Below are positions 63,325 through 64,000 of a DNA stretch of 64,000 bases, in pieces; the stretch's first letter is position 1; each line of letters starts with the position of its first letter. The notes under the pieces were generated by a model, which worked only from the letters and a program-made list of their open reading frames with translations, was not told where the DNA came from and did no database searches. The DNA comes from Candidatus Onthenecus intestinigallinarum (GTDB lineage: Bacteria; Bacillota; Clostridia; Christensenellales; Aristaeellaceae), in contig DVFJ01000011.1 of the NCBI GenBank assembly GCA_018713325.1, forward strand, positions 1 through 64,000, written 5' to 3'. A program made the position numbers and the translations under genes.

Positions 63325-63388
63325 ACAGGCAACAGAAAAGGTTGCGCTCCCGGGCGAGCCTGGCATCCCAACAATCCGGCACAGCGCC

Positions 63389-64000
63389 TCACAGCAGCGT
63401 GACGCCCGCCTCTTCGAAGACGCGATGGGTCTGCGCATCCCAGATGGAGGACTGAACCTCGCCGATGTGCGCCTTGCCCAGCAGCAGCATGCAAAGGCGC
63501 GACTGGCCAATGCCGCCGCCCATCGTCAGGGGCAGCTTGCCCTCCAGCAGCATGCGATGGAACGGGAGGCCGCGCCGCGCGTCGCAGCCCGCGAGCGTCA
63601 GCTGACGGTCCAGCGCCTCGGGGTCGACGCGGATGCCCATCGAGGAGACCTCGAACGCGCAGTCGAGCAGGGGATTGTAAAAGAGGATGTCGCCGTTGAG
63701 CGACCAGTCGTCGTAGTCCGGCGCGCGCCCGTCGTGCGGCTTGCCGGAGCGCAGCTTGCCGCCGATCTGGGAGAGGAACGTCGTCGGATGCTCGCGCAGA
63801 TAGGCGTTTTCGCGCTCCTTGGGCGAAAGATCGGGATACAGGTCTTCCAGCTCCTGCGAGGAGATGAACGATACCTCGCGCGAGAGGGTGGTGTGCAGGC
63901 TCGGATAGCGCCCGCGTACGATGAGCGCCGCGTCGCAGATGCAGCCGACGATGGCGTTCACGGTCGCGCGCAGCACGGACTCGGTGCGCATCTCGGCGGT
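63389..64000 (-). CDS. asnA: Aspartate-ammonia ligase, 3' part (5' end outside window)
   Basis: The frame is open to the window edge, so the start lies beyond 64000. Visible are TESVLRATVNAIVGCICDAAL, FISSQELEDLYPDLSPKERENAYLREHPTTFLSQIGGKL, HDGRAPDYDDWSLNGDILF, FEVSSMGIRVDPEAL and the C-terminal GKLPLTMGGGIGQSRLCMLLL. These are AsnA blocks (class II synthetase fold). It makes asparagine from aspartate, ammonia and ATP. About 200 of some 335-340 residues are present. Confidence 0.93.
   Translation of the reverse strand, partial: TAEMRTESVLRATVNAIVGCICDAALIVRGRYPSLHTTLSREVSFISSQELEDLYPDLSPKERENAYLREHPTTFLSQIGGKLRSGKPHDGRAPDYDDWSLNGDILFYNPLLDCAFEVSSMGIRVDPEALDRQLTLAGCDARRGLPFHRMLLEGKLPLTMGGGIGQSRLCMLLLGKAHIGEVQSSIWDAQTHRVFEEAGVTLL

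Overview
The window looks like the chromosome of a GC-rich, low-redundancy Gram-positive anaerobe, most likely a member of the Clostridia (Firmicutes). The grounds are: a T-box leader in front of valS, strong AGGAGG-type ribosome binding sites with frequent GTG/TTG starts, sigma-A-type promoters (TTGACA/TATAAT), a C-terminal wall-sorting-like signal, an oxygen-sensitive radical SAM enzyme, and Firmicutes-style gene order (mazG-hup-rqcP; yqhQ-prmC-prfA-sua5-ywlE). The sugar enzymes (GH2, GH130) fit a gut or other polysaccharide-rich habitat. The species cannot be named from the sequence alone.

Layout. 1-660 is the tail of a Pro/Thr-rich repeat surface protein, followed by a tRNA-Ser(CGA). 945-2070 is a gene-poor, less GC-rich stretch holding a stop-interrupted small repeat protein. 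2073-6368 carries a C69 dipeptidase, a U32-like cysteine protein, a rhamnosyltransferase-like GT2 and a truncated rfbC. 6369-7360 is a decayed zone with remnants of an EEP phosphatase and an AraC regulator. A leftward operon (HAD phosphatase, nucleotidyltransferase, GNAT) follows at 7419-9498.

9852-18150 is the most striking unit: a complete Opp-type peptide ABC transporter (SBP, B, C, D, F) bracketed by two closely paralogous M14 metallocarboxypeptidase genes. 18210-21814 holds an ABC exporter pair, tRNA-Ile(GAT), a small CmpB-like membrane protein and a secreted protein. 22016-26913 holds an M1 peptidase, MazG, HU, RqcP and a fused IspDF. A T-box controls valS, which is followed by folC, rsmH, comF and a cytidylate-kinase-like gene (27244-33494).

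33552-37129 is a heterodimeric ABC exporter with complementary degenerate ATP sites. 37335-48411 is a set of metabolic and housekeeping genes (TIGR00300/LOR-SDH, HD hydrolase, SPASM radical SAM, MFS, ilvE, RluD-like, HAD, DUF362 ferredoxin-like, rarA). 48465-54845 is a carbohydrate block (IlvD/Edd dehydratase, GH130, DUF6440, lacZ). 55042-62075 is a long co-oriented run (yqhQ, prmC, prfA, ZIP transporter, sua5, LMW phosphatase, deoxyinosine glycosylase, pyrimidine-nucleoside phosphorylase). The end holds a putative leader peptide and attenuator, an acyltransferase-domain protein and the 3' part of asnA.

All functions are read from motifs by eye; no database search was possible.
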